Shown here: piece after piece, positions 42,912 to 52,704 of the stretch
Numbering within the stretch: position 1 is the stretch's first letter
Layout of the letters: each line of letters starts with the position of its first letter
Assembly (NCBI GenBank): GCA_050247515.1
Contig: JBFWUB010000022.1
Location: forward strand, 7,538 to 71,537
Length of the DNA stretch: 64,000 bases
Origin: RAM1 sp050247515
GTDB taxonomy: Bacteria; Pseudomonadota; Gammaproteobacteria; Burkholderiales; Burkholderiaceae_C
Reading direction: 5' to 3'
Made by a program: the position numbers and the translations under genes
Notes under the pieces: model-generated
The model's database searches: none
Told to the model about the DNA's origin: nothing
What the model saw: the letters and a program-made list of their open reading frames with translations, nothing else

Positions 42912-43997
42912 TCAGGGGGTGGATGTTGTGGCGTCAAGCGCCCGGCGGCGCTCGTCGCGCGGCCGTGCGGCCAGCTGCTTGACCGCATCATAAAACCGCT
43001 TCCAGTCACGCTGTTCGCGCGCAAACAGCGCCTCAAAGCCGGGCACCAGCTCGTCGTAGGCGGCCTGCGCGCCAAACGACGCATTGTTGGCCTGGGCTAC
43101 CCAGGGGTCGTAGCCGGCAAAGCCGCCCCAGCCGGCCTTCAGCTGGGCGTACCGGTCACGGAAGTCCTGCATCACCGCATTTTTCTGCGCGGCGCGCTCG
43201 GCCTGCGGCGTGCCCGGCGCCGCATACACGGCCGCCAGCCGCTGGCGCGTGGCCAGTGCCAGCGCGCGGAACTGGCTGCGCCGCGCGTCGAACGCGGCGT
43301 ATTCGGCGCGCGCCGCCTCGCTGGCACGGGCCGCCAGCCAGCGCGCGCTGCCCAACCGTTCCACCGCGGTCGCGAAGGATTCATTGAACATGGTGTCGTC
43401 CTTCGCATAAACGACCTGGTGCGCCAGCTCGTGAAAGATCAGGCGCGCCAGCTCGCCCTCGGGGTAGTGCATGAAGGTGTTCAGCAGCGGGTCGCCGCCG
43501 GCCCAGTTCATCCAGCCCAGCGTGGAATACGCGGGCACGCCATAGACGCTGGCCTCCAGCCCCTGAGCCTGCAGCTGCGCGGCCTCGGCGCGCGCATCGG
43601 CTTCATTGAAATAGCCGCGATAACCCACGCAGCCCGTGACCGGGAAACACCAGGTGTGCAGCGTCAGCGAGTACGGCGGCGCCGCCACCACGTTCCACAC
43701 CGCCGCGCGGCGCTTCAGGTCGGCATAGCGGCGGTAGCTCGGGTTGTTGGGCAAGTGCAGCTCGGTCGCGGCAAAGTCGCGGATGCGCTGGCTCAGGGCC
43801 AGGCGGGCCTTGAGTGCGTCGGGTGTGGCGGTATCGGCCAGCCATTCATTGACCGGGCGCGACGCGTTCATCAGCGCCAGGTGGCCGCTGGCGGATTGCC
43901 AGTAATAGCCCAGGTTGGCGCACCCGCTCAGGCACAGCGCAGCCAGGCCTGCAGCGACAGCAACACCGGCGAGCGCCATGAGCAGCTTGCGCTTCAC
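42912..43997 (-). CDS. Lipoprotein aminopeptidase (DUF2265-type)
   Basis: This 361-residue predicted lipoprotein starts with GTG 43997 and has a signal ending at the lipobox LSGC (about residue 27). The zinc-protease motif is HELAHQVVY with a downstream NESFATAVERLG glutamate. The family is annotated as a predicted aminopeptidase of the cell envelope. The start overlaps the oxidoreductase stop by four bases (GTGA), and the next gene starts 13 bases later. Confidence 0.85.
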   Translation of the reverse strand: MKRKLLMALAGVAVAAGLAALCLSGCANLGYYWQSASGHLALMNASRPVNEWLADTATPDALKARLALSQRIRDFAATELHLPNNPSYRRYADLKRRAAVWNVVAAPPYSLTLHTWCFPVTGCVGYRGYFNEADARAEAAQLQAQGLEASVYGVPAYSTLGWMNWAGGDPLLNTFMHYPEGELARLIFHELAHQVVYAKDDTMFNESFATAVERLGSARWLAARASEAARAEYAAFDARRSQFRALALATRQRLAAVYAAPGTPQAERAAQKNAVMQDFRDRYAQLKAGWGGFAGYDPWVAQANNASFGAQAAYDELVPGFEALFAREQRDWKRFYDAVKQLAARPRDERRRALDATTSTP

Positions 43998-46078
43998 GCC
44001 GCAGGGACGGCCTGCACCTCGACCAGGCAGTCGTAGAACACCGGGCCGCGGCCCAGGTCGGTGAGCTTCTGGCTGGTGAGCTGGTTGACGTTGGTGCCGT
44101 CCAGGCCGAACTTGCGCCACCAGATGCCCAGGCCGTGCACGACGCCGGGGCGCGCGCGTGAGGACACCTCGGCCTTGCAGCGGTATTCACCGCGGTCGTT
44201 GAAGATGCGCACCACGGTGCCGTTTTCAATGCCGCGCGCGGCGGCGTCCGCGGCATGGATCTCCAGCACGGGCTCGCCTTCGATGCTGCGCAGGCTGGTC
44301 ACATTGACGAAGCTGGAGTTGAGGAAGTTGCGTGCCGGCGGCGAGATCATGGCCAGCGGGTAACGCCCGCTGCTGCCGGCCGGCTCGTAGTTGGGCAAGT
44401 AGTCCGGCAGGCCGTCCAGTCCCTGGCGGGCCAGCCGCTCGCTGTAAAACTCGCACTTGCCCGACGGCGTGGCAAAGCCGCCTTCGGCAAACGGCGCATC
44501 GGGCAGTTTGAGCGTGGTGTAGCCGTGCTCCAGCAGCGCGTTGAAGTCCAGCGCGTTGCCATAGGCCTGGCGGCAGAGGGCTTCGTCGCTGTCGTACAGG
44601 CAGGCGTCCTCAAGCCCCATGCACCGCGCCAGGTCGCGGAAGATCTGCGTGTTGGGTCGCGCCTGGCCCACGGGGGCGATCGCAGGCCGGTTCAGCAGCG
44701 CATCGGTATGGCCATAGGCCAGGTGCACGTCCCAGTGCTCCAGCTGGGTGGTGGCCGGCAGGATGTAGTCGGCGTAGTCGGCCGTGTCGGTGCGGAAATG
44801 CTCCAGCACCACGGTGAACAGGTCGTCGCGCGCAAAGCCCTGCACCACCTTGCCCGACTCGGGCGCCACGGCCACCGGATTGCTGTTGTAGACCACCAGC
44901 GCCTCGATCTTCGGGCCGAAGCCGGGCGAGCTGTCGCGCAGCAGGTCGTCGCCAATGGTGCTCATGTTGATGGTGCGCGGCGCGCGCCCGGCCAGCAGGT
45001 CCGGGCGCTGAAGCGCCGCACGGTCCACCGGGAACATGCCCGAGCTGGACAGCAGCATGCCGCCCGCGCGGTGGCGCCAGGCGCCGGTGAGCGCCGGCAG
45101 GCTGGCCACCAGGCGCGCGGCGTTGCCGCCGCCGCGCGCGCGCTGCATGCCGTAGTTCAGCCGGATCGCGGCGGGTTGGGTGGTGCCGTAGTCGCGCGCC
45201 AGGGTCTTGATCTGCGCCACCGGCACGCCGCACACATCAGCCGCGCGTTCAGGCGGCCATTGCAGCGCCCGCTCGCGCAGGGCCTCCCAGCCCACGGTGT
45301 GCCTTGCCAGGTAGTCATGGTCCAGCCAGTCGTTGACGATCAGCTCGTGCATCAGCGCAAAGGCCAGCGCGGCGTCGGTGCCCGGGCGCAACGCAATGTG
45401 CTCATGGCATTTGTCGGCCGTCTCGGTACGGCGCGGGTCGATGCACACCAGCCGCGCGCCGTTGCGCTTGGCCTCCTGGGCCAGCCGCCAGAAATGCAGG
45501 TTGCTGGCAATCGAGTTGCTGCCCCAGATCAGGATCAGCCTGGATTGCGCAAAAAACTCCACCTTCATGCCGATCTTGCCGCCCAGCGTCTGGGTCAGGC
45601 CTTCGCCGCCCGCCGTTGCGCAGATGGTGCGGTCCAGCAGCGACGCGCCCAGGCGGTGAAAGAACCGCGCCGCGATGCTTTCGCCCTGGACCAGGCCCAT
45701 GGTGCCTGCATAGCTGTAGGGCACGATGGCCTCGGGGTTGCGCTGCGCAATGGCGCCCAGCCGGGCGGCGATGTCGGCCAGTGCCTCGTCCCAGCTGACC
45801 GGCGCGTACAGACCGGACCCCTTGGGCCCGGTGCGGCGCAGCGGTTGCAGCACGCGCTCAGGGTGGTAGGTGCGCTCGGCATAGCGCGACACCTTGGTGC
45901 ACAGCACGCCGCCGGTGTGGGCATGCGCGGGATTCCCCTGTACCTTCACCGCCACGCCGTCCTCGACAGTGGTGACCAGGGAGCAGGTGTCGGGGCAATC
46001 ATGCGGGCAGGCGCCCAGCACCTGCCGCGAAGCTTTCACGAAACTGACGCTAGGGGAGATGCCGATGGTATTACTCAC
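43994..46078 (-). CDS. Molybdopterin oxidoreductase
   Basis: This 694-residue MopB-type enzyme has an N-terminal 4Fe-4S motif, CPHDCPDTC with Cys24, Cys28, Cys32 and Cys60. The molybdopterin domains follow (GTMGLVQGES, LILIWGSNSIASNLHFW, LVCIDPRRTETA) and then a C-terminal cofactor-binding domain (PLAMISPPARNFLNSSF). There is no Tat signal, so it is cytoplasmic. The substrate is unknown. The start is GTG 46078. It diverges from the binding-protein gene at 46137 across a 58-base region that must hold both promoters. Confidence 0.9.
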   Translation of the reverse strand: MSNTIGISPSVSFVKASRQVLGACPHDCPDTCSLVTTVEDGVAVKVQGNPAHAHTGGVLCTKVSRYAERTYHPERVLQPLRRTGPKGSGLYAPVSWDEALADIAARLGAIAQRNPEAIVPYSYAGTMGLVQGESIAARFFHRLGASLLDRTICATAGGEGLTQTLGGKIGMKVEFFAQSRLILIWGSNSIASNLHFWRLAQEAKRNGARLVCIDPRRTETADKCHEHIALRPGTDAALAFALMHELIVNDWLDHDYLARHTVGWEALRERALQWPPERAADVCGVPVAQIKTLARDYGTTQPAAIRLNYGMQRARGGGNAARLVASLPALTGAWRHRAGGMLLSSSGMFPVDRAALQRPDLLAGRAPRTINMSTIGDDLLRDSSPGFGPKIEALVVYNSNPVAVAPESGKVVQGFARDDLFTVVLEHFRTDTADYADYILPATTQLEHWDVHLAYGHTDALLNRPAIAPVGQARPNTQIFRDLARCMGLEDACLYDSDEALCRQAYGNALDFNALLEHGYTTLKLPDAPFAEGGFATPSGKCEFYSERLARQGLDGLPDYLPNYEPAGSSGRYPLAMISPPARNFLNSSFVNVTSLRSIEGEPVLEIHAADAAARGIENGTVVRIFNDRGEYRCKAEVSSRARPGVVHGLGIWWRKFGLDGTNVNQLTSQKLTDLGRGPVFYDCLVEVQAVPAA

Positions 46079-46136
46079 GTGGTAACCCTATAGTTCGCCG
46101 CGAATCCCACTACAACGACGTTGCAGGAGACATGAC

Positions 46137-47273
46137 ATGAAATTTGCCGGAACCCTTGCCCGGACCGTGATGGTAGCCGCCCTGGCCCTTTGCGGTGGTG
46201 CCCTGCACGCGCAGGACGGTGTGACCAAGACCACCATCACCATTGGGCAGTCGGTCGCGCTGACAGGCCCGGACGCCACGCTGGCCGCGCCGTTTCACCA
46301 AGGCGCAAAAATGTATTTTGACCGGGTCAACGCGGCCGGCGGCATCAATGGCCGCAAGATCGAACTCATCACGATCGATGACCGCGGCATCCCCACCCAA
46401 ACCGCGGCCAACACCAAACAGTTGATGGACCAGGGCGTGCTCGCGCTGTTCGCCTTTTATGGCTCCCCGCAGGTCGTTGCAGCCTATCCCGCGATCAAGG
46501 ACACCGACGTCCTGCTGTTCGCGCCCATGGCCGCGGCGGACGAGCTGCGCGGCGCGCTGTACCCCAACGTTTATTCGCTGCGGCCCGGCTATGCCGAGGA
46601 AGCCTCGGCCATTGCCAAGCACGCCGAAACACTGGGCGCGCGCAAGTTTGCGGTGCTGCATGGCACCGACGGTGAATCGCTGGCCGCGCTGGACTCCGCC
46701 GAGCGCACCATGACCAGCGCGGGCGCCAACCTGCTGGCCAAGGCACCGCTGGCCGGCAACAGCCTCGCGGCCAGCGTGGAAAAGGTCATGGCCGCGCGCC
46801 CTGAATCCGTGCTGGTGATCAGCGATGCGGCAGGCGCGGGCACCGCCATCCGCGACCTGCGCGCCAAGGGCTTTCGCGGCCCCATCTATGGATTTTCAAA
46901 CACCGGTGAAAGCCTGCTCGCCGATCAGTTGGGCCCGGCCGGCGCGGGCGTGGTGGTGGTGCGCGTGGTGCCCAAGAGCGACAGCGCCAGACAGGCGATC
47001 ACGCGCGAGCTGCAGGCCGACCTGGCCCAGGCCAAGTTGGGCAAGCCCAATGTGTACCTGCTGGAAGGCTATATCGCCGCGCGCGTTTTTTCGGAAGCAC
47101 TGCGCCGCATCCCGGCCAAGGACACGCTCAACCGCGCCCGGCTGAAAAAATCCATTGATACCCTGGACGACCTGTCGATCGGTGGCTTTCGCGTTCACTT
47201 CACCGATGAACGCGTGGGCTCCAAGCTGGTGGAGCTGAGCCTGATCGATTCGCAGGGCCGGGTGCGCGAGTAA
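46137..47273 (+). CDS. Periplasmic branched-chain-amino-acid-type binding protein
   Basis: This 378-residue LivJ-type binding protein has a Sec signal (cleavage near ALHAQDG, residue 25) and the opening KTTITIGQSVALTGPDATL with the domain pattern of periplasmic binding fold I (INGRKIELITIDDRG). CAGGAG precedes ATG 46137. No permease or ATPase genes adjoin it, so it is an orphan receptor that must work with a transporter elsewhere or act as a sensor. It is a paralogue of the next gene. Confidence 0.9.
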   Translation: MKFAGTLARTVMVAALALCGGALHAQDGVTKTTITIGQSVALTGPDATLAAPFHQGAKMYFDRVNAAGGINGRKIELITIDDRGIPTQTAANTKQLMDQGVLALFAFYGSPQVVAAYPAIKDTDVLLFAPMAAADELRGALYPNVYSLRPGYAEEASAIAKHAETLGARKFAVLHGTDGESLAALDSAERTMTSAGANLLAKAPLAGNSLAASVEKVMAARPESVLVISDAAGAGTAIRDLRAKGFRGPIYGFSNTGESLLADQLGPAGAGVVVVRVVPKSDSARQAITRELQADLAQAKLGKPNVYLLEGYIAARVFSEALRRIPAKDTLNRARLKKSIDTLDDLSIGGFRVHFTDERVGSKLVELSLIDSQGRVRE

Positions 47274-47381
47274 ACCGTTTGAACTCAATCGCCGTGCTGG
47301 CGACAATCTGGCGGCGCAAAACTGCGGATTAATTCCGCAACCGGACAGGAGACTGAAAGCCCGGCTGGCGAAAATGTAAGC

Positions 47382-48527
47382 ATGCTTATTACACGCCGCC
47401 ATTTCGCCACGGCCCTGTCCGCGACCCTGGGCAGTGCCGCCCTGACAGGCGCCCCCGCGCTGCGCGCCCAGCCTGACACCCGCATCGTGCTGGGCCAGTC
47501 AGCCCCGTTCACCGGCCCCGCAGCCCAGCTGGGCATCCAGTTCAATCTGGGAGCCAAGCTGTATTTCAACCAGCTCAACGCGCAAGGCGGCGTCAACCGC
47601 CGCACGGTGGAGCTGGTCAATCTGGATGACGGCTATGAGCCTGATCGCTGCGCGGAAAACACCCGCAAGCTGATTGCCGACGATGTGTTTGCGCTGTTTG
47701 GGTACATCGGCACACCGACCAGCGTTGCCGCATTGCCGCTGGCCACCAAGGACAAAGTGCCGTTCTTCGCGCCGTTCACCGGCGCCATGGCGTTGCGCCA
47801 GCCGTTCAACCGGTATGCGTTCCATGTGCGCGCCTCCTACAACGACGAGACCGGCCTGATCGTCAAGCAGCTGACCAGCCTGGGCCTGAAGAAGATCGCG
47901 GTGTTCTACCAGAACGACGCCTATGGCAAGGCCGGTCTGGACGGCGTCACGCTGGCGCTGGGCGCGCTCAACATGAAGCCGGTGGCACAGGCCACGGTGG
48001 AGCGCAACTCGGTCGATGTGGCAGCCGCGGTGAAGTCACTGGTCGCCGCGGGGCCGGACGCCATCGTTCAGATCAGCGCGTACAAGTCCTGCGCGGCCTT
48101 CATCCGCGCGGCGCACAAGGCCGGCTATGGCGGAACGTTCTACAACGTCTCGTTCGTGGGCACGCAGGCGCTGGCCGATGAACTGGGCAAGGATGGCGCG
48201 GGCGTCGTGGTGTCGCAGGTGATGCCCTCGCCCTACAACGCGGCCCGGCCGATCACGCGCGAATTCGTGGACGCCGTCAAAAAGGCCGGCGGCGACTACC
48301 AGGCCAACTTTTCCAGCATGGAAGGCTACATCGCCGCCAAGGTGTTCGCCGAAGGGCTCAGGCGCGCCGGCGCCAAGCTCACCCGTGACACGCTGATCGC
48401 CGGACTGGAAGGCATGGGCAGCCAGTCGCTGGGCGGCTTCGCGGTGTCGTTCTCGCCAACGGACCATGTGGCGTCCCGCTTCGTCGAGCTGTCCATGCTG
48501 ACCGGCGACGGACGCGTACGGACCTGA
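47382..48527 (+). CDS. Periplasmic branched-chain-amino-acid-type binding protein, second copy
   Basis: This 381-residue LivJ-type protein has an exported N-terminus that begins with twin arginines (ITRRHFATALS), so Tat export is possible. Mature domain motifs are RIVLGQSAPFTGPAAQLG, VNRRTVELVNLDDGYEP, and AVFYQNDAYGKAGLDG. It lies 108 bases after its paralogue, and the spacer shows no terminator. The ligand is unknown, and no transporter genes are nearby. Confidence 0.9.
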   Translation: MLITRRHFATALSATLGSAALTGAPALRAQPDTRIVLGQSAPFTGPAAQLGIQFNLGAKLYFNQLNAQGGVNRRTVELVNLDDGYEPDRCAENTRKLIADDVFALFGYIGTPTSVAALPLATKDKVPFFAPFTGAMALRQPFNRYAFHVRASYNDETGLIVKQLTSLGLKKIAVFYQNDAYGKAGLDGVTLALGALNMKPVAQATVERNSVDVAAAVKSLVAAGPDAIVQISAYKSCAAFIRAAHKAGYGGTFYNVSFVGTQALADELGKDGAGVVVSQVMPSPYNAARPITREFVDAVKKAGGDYQANFSSMEGYIAAKVFAEGLRRAGAKLTRDTLIAGLEGMGSQSLGGFAVSFSPTDHVASRFVELSMLTGDGRVRT

Positions 48528-48678
48528 GCGCGCGCGAGCGCGGCACCGGCAACGCTGTCAGCCGCGGCCTACCTGGCGGTCGGCCTGGATCGCTTTCTGC
48601 GCCCCTGCGCCTTGCTGGCCGCCCTTTTGGGTCCGCGCCGGTCGATACTGGTGACCTTCCCTTTCAGGAGACCCCGAA

Positions 48679-49035
48679 ATGAATTTCCGTCCCGCATTGC
48701 ACCGCCTGCCTGCCGCATTGGCCATCGCCCTGGCCGGCCAGGCGCTGAACGCCACCGCGCAGAACGCCAACCCCACCGGCCCTGGCCCCACCTCCGTCAA
48801 CAAGGCGGGAGAAGCCTATCCGAACGACCCGAACGCGGCCAACCCGAACAAGCCCAAGGCCGAGATCGTGAAGAAGGCCGAAAAGTCGCAGGCGGCCCAG
48901 GCCACCAAGCGCACCACCCAAAAGGCGACCGACGCCGTGAAGAGCGGCGCTTCCAGGACCGCCGCGGTCATCCGCGACGCAGGCAACAAGCTCAACGAGA
49001 AGATCCCGCCGGGCCCGAACGACCCGAAGAAGTAA
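48679..49035 (+). CDS. Small exported Lys/Ala/Pro-rich protein
   Basis: This 118-residue protein has a signal peptide (cleavage near NATAQNA, residue 28) and a low-complexity mature part with PND/PNK repeats and an Ala/Lys helix. No enzyme motif is visible. CAGGAG precedes ATG 48679. It is convergent with the M20 gene (seven bases between stops). The region 48528-48678 upstream is GC-rich without other features that I can see. Confidence 0.65.
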   Translation: MNFRPALHRLPAALAIALAGQALNATAQNANPTGPGPTSVNKAGEAYPNDPNAANPNKPKAEIVKKAEKSQAAQATKRTTQKATDAVKSGASRTAAVIRDAGNKLNEKIPPGPNDPKK

Positions 49036-49041
49036 GCGCGT

Positions 49042-50211
49042 TCAGTCCAGCGCGCGGGTGGCTGCCAGGCCCTGCATGAAGGCCTCGCAGCGCGCGAGCT
49101 GCTCCAGGCTCACGAACTCATCGGGCTGGTGTGCCTGGTTGATGCTGCCGGGGCCGCACACCACGGTGGGAATGCCCGACTGCTTGAACAGCCCGGCCTC
49201 GGTGCCGAACGCCACCAGCGTGGTGCCCGGCTCGCCGCTCAGGCGTTGCGCCAGCCGCGTTACCGCGTCGCCAGGCGACCCCAGAAAGCTGGGGATCTCG
49301 CAGATCGTCTCGAACGAAAACCCGGCATCGGGCGCCACGCGCTTCATGGCGGGCTCCAGCGCACGCGCATGCGCCACCACCTCGGCCTGCATGGCCCTGG
49401 CGTCGGCGGTGGGCAGATCACGGAATTCATAGCGGAACTCGGCATCACGCGGCACCACGTTGTCGGCAATGCCGCCATGGAACTGCCCCACGCTGGTGGT
49501 GCTGAACGGTACGTCGAAGCCGTCGTAACGTGGCTCGTCGCGTTCAAACGCCTCGCCCATGTCGCGCACCTTGCCCACCACCCGCGCGGCCATCTCGATC
49601 GCGTTGACCGAATGCGGCGTGAGGGACGAATGCGCCTCCTTGCCGCGTACGCAGCAACGGTAGCGGTACACGCCCTTGTGCGCGATGGCCGGCACCATGC
49701 TGGTGGGCTCGCCCACGATGCACGCCAGCGGCGCGATGCCCGCGTCGCGCATGTCGGCGATCAGGTCGCGCACGCCGAAGCAGCCCACCTCTTCGTCATA
49801 GCTGAATGCAAAGTGCACGGCAAACGGGGCTTCGCTGGCCAGGAACAGCGGCGCATGCGCCAGCGCGATCGCGATGAAGGATTTCATGTCGGCCGAACCG
49901 CGGCCATACAGCCGGGCGTCCTTCACTGTTGCGCTCAGCGGGTCCACCGACCAGTCCTGTCCGTCCCAGGGCACGGTGTCGGTGTGGCCGGACAGGATGA
50001 TGCCCGCGGGTTTGCCCTCGCCCAGCGTGGCAAACAGGTTGGCCTTGGTGCGCCCGGCGTTCCAGGTCAGCCGGCTCGGTACGCCGAGCGTCTGTAATTC
50101 GTCGCGAATGAAGTGGATCAGCTCAAGGTTGGAGTTCGCGCTGACGGTGTTCATGCGCACCAAAGTTTGCGCGAGCGCCAGGCCGCGCGGCGAGAGTGAG
50201 GTTGAAAGCAT
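49042..50211 (-). CDS. argE: Acetylornithine deacetylase-type M20 peptidase
   Basis: This 389-residue M20 metal hydrolase has ILSGHTDTVPWDGQDWS (metal His and Asp), the GRGSADMKSF motif, YDEEVGCFG (catalytic Glu) and a dimerisation domain. It matches the ArgE/acetylornithine deacetylase group. ATG 50211 is preferred over TTG 50217. It diverges from another M20 gene, with about 60 bases between the starts. Confidence 0.85.
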   Translation of the reverse strand: MLSTSLSPRGLALAQTLVRMNTVSANSNLELIHFIRDELQTLGVPSRLTWNAGRTKANLFATLGEGKPAGIILSGHTDTVPWDGQDWSVDPLSATVKDARLYGRGSADMKSFIAIALAHAPLFLASEAPFAVHFAFSYDEEVGCFGVRDLIADMRDAGIAPLACIVGEPTSMVPAIAHKGVYRYRCCVRGKEAHSSLTPHSVNAIEMAARVVGKVRDMGEAFERDEPRYDGFDVPFSTTSVGQFHGGIADNVVPRDAEFRYEFRDLPTADARAMQAEVVAHARALEPAMKRVAPDAGFSFETICEIPSFLGSPGDAVTRLAQRLSGEPGTTLVAFGTEAGLFKQSGIPTVVCGPGSINQAHQPDEFVSLEQLARCEAFMQGLAATRALD

Positions 50212-50272
50212 TGGCAAATTGTCACGGAAATTCCCTCTGGCGTCCGTGTGGGGGCATGGCTAGACTCAGGGG

Positions 50273-51469
50273 ATGAAAATCCTCGACTCCATCGTCACGC
50301 AGGCCGCTGGCATTGCGGCCATCCGGCGCGACATCCACGCGCATCCTGAACTCTGTTTTGAAGAAGTGCGCACCGCCGACGTGATCGCCAGGCAGCTTGA
50401 GGCCTGGGGCATCCCCATCCATCGCGGCCTGGGCAAGACCGGCGTGGTGGGCATCGTCAAGAGCGGCACCTCGTCGCGCGCCATCGGGCTGCGCGCCGAC
50501 ATTGACGCGCTGCCCATGCAGGAGTTCAACAGCTTCGCGCACGCCAGCAAGCACGCCGGCAAGATGCACGCCTGCGGCCATGACGGTCACACCGCCATGC
50601 TGCTGGCCGCGGCGCAGCACTTTGCGAAGCACCGCAACTTCGACGGTACCGTGTACCTGATCTTCCAGCCCGCCGAGGAAGGCGGCGGCGGCGCGCGCGA
50701 GATGATCAGCGACGGCCTGTTCGACAAGTTCCCGATGGACGCCGTCTTCGGCATGCACAACTGGCCCGGCCCACAGGTGGGGCGCTTCGCCGTGAGCGCC
50801 GGCCCCGTCATGGCCTCCAGCAACGAGTTCAGGATCACCATCCGCGGCAAGGGCAGCCATGCCGCGTTACCCCACAACGGCATTGACCCTGTGCCCATTG
50901 CCTGCCAGATGGTGCAGGCCTTCCAGACCATCATCAGCCGCAACAAGAAGCCCATCGACGCCGGCGTGATCAGCGTGACCATGATCCACGCGGGCGAAGC
51001 CACCAACGTGGTGCCCGACAGCTGCGAGCTGCGGGGCACGGTGCGCACCTTCATGCTGGAGGTGCTGGACCTGATCGAGTCGCGCATGAAGCAGGTGGCC
51101 GAGCACGTCTGCGCGGCGCATGACGCCCTGTGCGAGTTCGAGTTCGTTCGCAACTACCCGCCGACCATCAACCACCCGAAGGAAGCCGAGTTCGCGCGCA
51201 AGGTCATGGCCGGCATCGTCGGCGCCGACCACGTTGACGAACAGGAGCCCACCATGGGCGCGGAGGACTTTGCCTTCATGTTGCAGGCCAAACCGGGCGC
51301 GTACTGCTTCATTGCCAACGGCGATGGCGCCCACCGCGAGATGGGCCACGGCGGTGGCCCCTGCATGCTGCACAACCCCAGCTATGACTTCAATGACGAC
51401 CTGATCCCGCTGGGCGCCACCTACTGGGTGCGCCTGGCCGAGGAATGGCTGGCCAAGGACGCAGCATGA
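50273..51469 (+). CDS. M20 amidohydrolase (hippurate hydrolase-like)
   Basis: This 398-residue protein opens with AAIRRDIHAHPELCFEEVRTADV, then GLRADIDALPM, ACGHDGHTAMLL (metal ligands), FQPAEEGGGGAREMI and the MGAEDFAFML motif near the end. It hydrolyses N-acyl amino acids or similar amides in the cytoplasm. Its stop overlaps the start of the M14-like gene (ATGA), so the two act together, perhaps in peptide or acyl-amino-acid scavenging. Confidence 0.92.
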   Translation: MKILDSIVTQAAGIAAIRRDIHAHPELCFEEVRTADVIARQLEAWGIPIHRGLGKTGVVGIVKSGTSSRAIGLRADIDALPMQEFNSFAHASKHAGKMHACGHDGHTAMLLAAAQHFAKHRNFDGTVYLIFQPAEEGGGGAREMISDGLFDKFPMDAVFGMHNWPGPQVGRFAVSAGPVMASSNEFRITIRGKGSHAALPHNGIDPVPIACQMVQAFQTIISRNKKPIDAGVISVTMIHAGEATNVVPDSCELRGTVRTFMLEVLDLIESRMKQVAEHVCAAHDALCEFEFVRNYPPTINHPKEAEFARKVMAGIVGADHVDEQEPTMGAEDFAFMLQAKPGAYCFIANGDGAHREMGHGGGPCMLHNPSYDFNDDLIPLGATYWVRLAEEWLAKDAA

Positions 51470-52563
51470 TCGGCGTCACGCAGGCCTTTTCATCCACCTA
51501 CGCGCAAGCCCGCACCAAGTTCCTCGAAGCCGCCGCCACGGCCGGGCTGCAGATTGAATCGCATGTATACCCTGAAAAGGGGCGCGAAGGCGAAACCCTG
51601 GCCATGGATGTGGCGCGCGACGGCCCGGCCGACGCCGACCGGCTGCTGATCCTCACCAGTGCCTGCCACGGCGCCGAGGGCTATTGCGGCACCGGTGTGC
51701 AGGTGTTCGCGCTGCACGACGATGAGTGGCGCACCAGGGCGCGCGAGGCGGGCGTGGCGGTGCTGTACGTGCATGCGCTCAACCCGTACGGCTTCTCGCA
51801 CATCCGCCGCGCCACCCACGAAAACGTGGACCTGAACCGCAACTTCCACGACTTCACCAAGCCGCTGCCGGTAAACGAGGCCTACCGCGAGCTGCAGCCG
51901 CTGCTGCTGCCGGACCAGTGGCCGCCGTCGGCCGACAACGTCGCCGCGATTGACAGCTACATCGCCACACGTGGCGAGGCAGGCTACCAGGCGGCCATCT
52001 CGCGCGGCCAGCATGAATTTCCGGGCGGCCTGTTCTTTGGCGGCACGGCACCGACCTGGAGCAACACCACGCTGCGCCGCGTGCTGCGCCAGCACGGCAG
52101 CCGCGCGTCACGCATCGCCTGGATCGACATCCACACCGGCCTGGGCCCCAGCGGCGTGGGCGAGCGCATCTATGCCGGCAGCGACGACGCCGCCGCTGTG
52201 AAGCGCGCGCGTGCATGGTGGGACGGCGGCGGCGCCACGCCGGTCACATCCATCTATGACGGCACGTCCACGTCGGCCTTCCTCACGGGGCTGATGTGGA
52301 CCAGCATTTACCAGGAATGTCCGCAGGCCGAGTACACCGGTATTGCGATGGAATACGGCACCGTGCCCGTGCTGGATGTGATGCAGGCGCTGCGCGGCGA
52401 GCACTGGCTGCACCAGCACCCGGATGCGCCGCCCGCGCTGGCCGCGCAGATCCGCGCGCAGATGCTGGCAGCGTTCTACACCGACACTGACACCTGGAAG
52501 GGCCAGATCATCAGCCAGGCACGCCAGTCGCTGTTCCAGGCGGCCGACGGCCTTTCGCGCTGA
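51466..52563 (+). CDS. DUF2817 family M14-like peptidase
   Basis: This 365-residue protein resembles zinc carboxypeptidases. CHGAEGYCG holds the His and Glu of the HxxE metal motif, NVDLNRNFHDF is the substrate-binding motif, IDIHTGLGP holds the third metal His, and a late Glu lies in the MEYGTVP segment. There is no signal peptide, so it is cytoplasmic. It is coupled to the preceding amidohydrolase. Confidence 0.88.
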   Translation: MIGVTQAFSSTYAQARTKFLEAAATAGLQIESHVYPEKGREGETLAMDVARDGPADADRLLILTSACHGAEGYCGTGVQVFALHDDEWRTRAREAGVAVLYVHALNPYGFSHIRRATHENVDLNRNFHDFTKPLPVNEAYRELQPLLLPDQWPPSADNVAAIDSYIATRGEAGYQAAISRGQHEFPGGLFFGGTAPTWSNTTLRRVLRQHGSRASRIAWIDIHTGLGPSGVGERIYAGSDDAAAVKRARAWWDGGGATPVTSIYDGTSTSAFLTGLMWTSIYQECPQAEYTGIAMEYGTVPVLDVMQALRGEHWLHQHPDAPPALAAQIRAQMLAAFYTDTDTWKGQIISQARQSLFQAADGLSR

Positions 52564-52704
52564 AACCCCCTCGGGGGGCAGCGCAGTACACGCAGTGACA
52601 AGCGTGGAGGCCTCCCAGTCGGCGCCGGGCCGTCCCAAGCCGACTGAAGCCCCCTCGGGGGGCAGCGCAGTACACGCAGTGACAAGCGTGGGGGCCTCTC
52701 AGTC
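52562..52704. repeat. Tandem copies of an intergenic GC-rich repeat
   Basis: A 59-base core at 52562-52620 recurs at 52646-52704 with three mismatches. The unit period is 84 bases and includes the linker 52621-52645. Each core starts with a CCCCC-T-CGGGGGG hairpin, followed by GGCAGCGCAGTACACGCAGTG. The second copy runs into the coaX stop codon. It lies between convergent genes and may act in termination. A diverged copy lies at 63781-63859. The sequence resembles repeats I associate with Comamonadaceae. Confidence 0.85.

Noticed and set aside
44255..46093. A 600-codon open frame antisense to the molybdopterin oxidoreductase
   Set aside because: It is a His/Gln/Arg/Ala-rich shadow without motifs. 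The opposite strand has the iron-sulfur and cofactor motifs.
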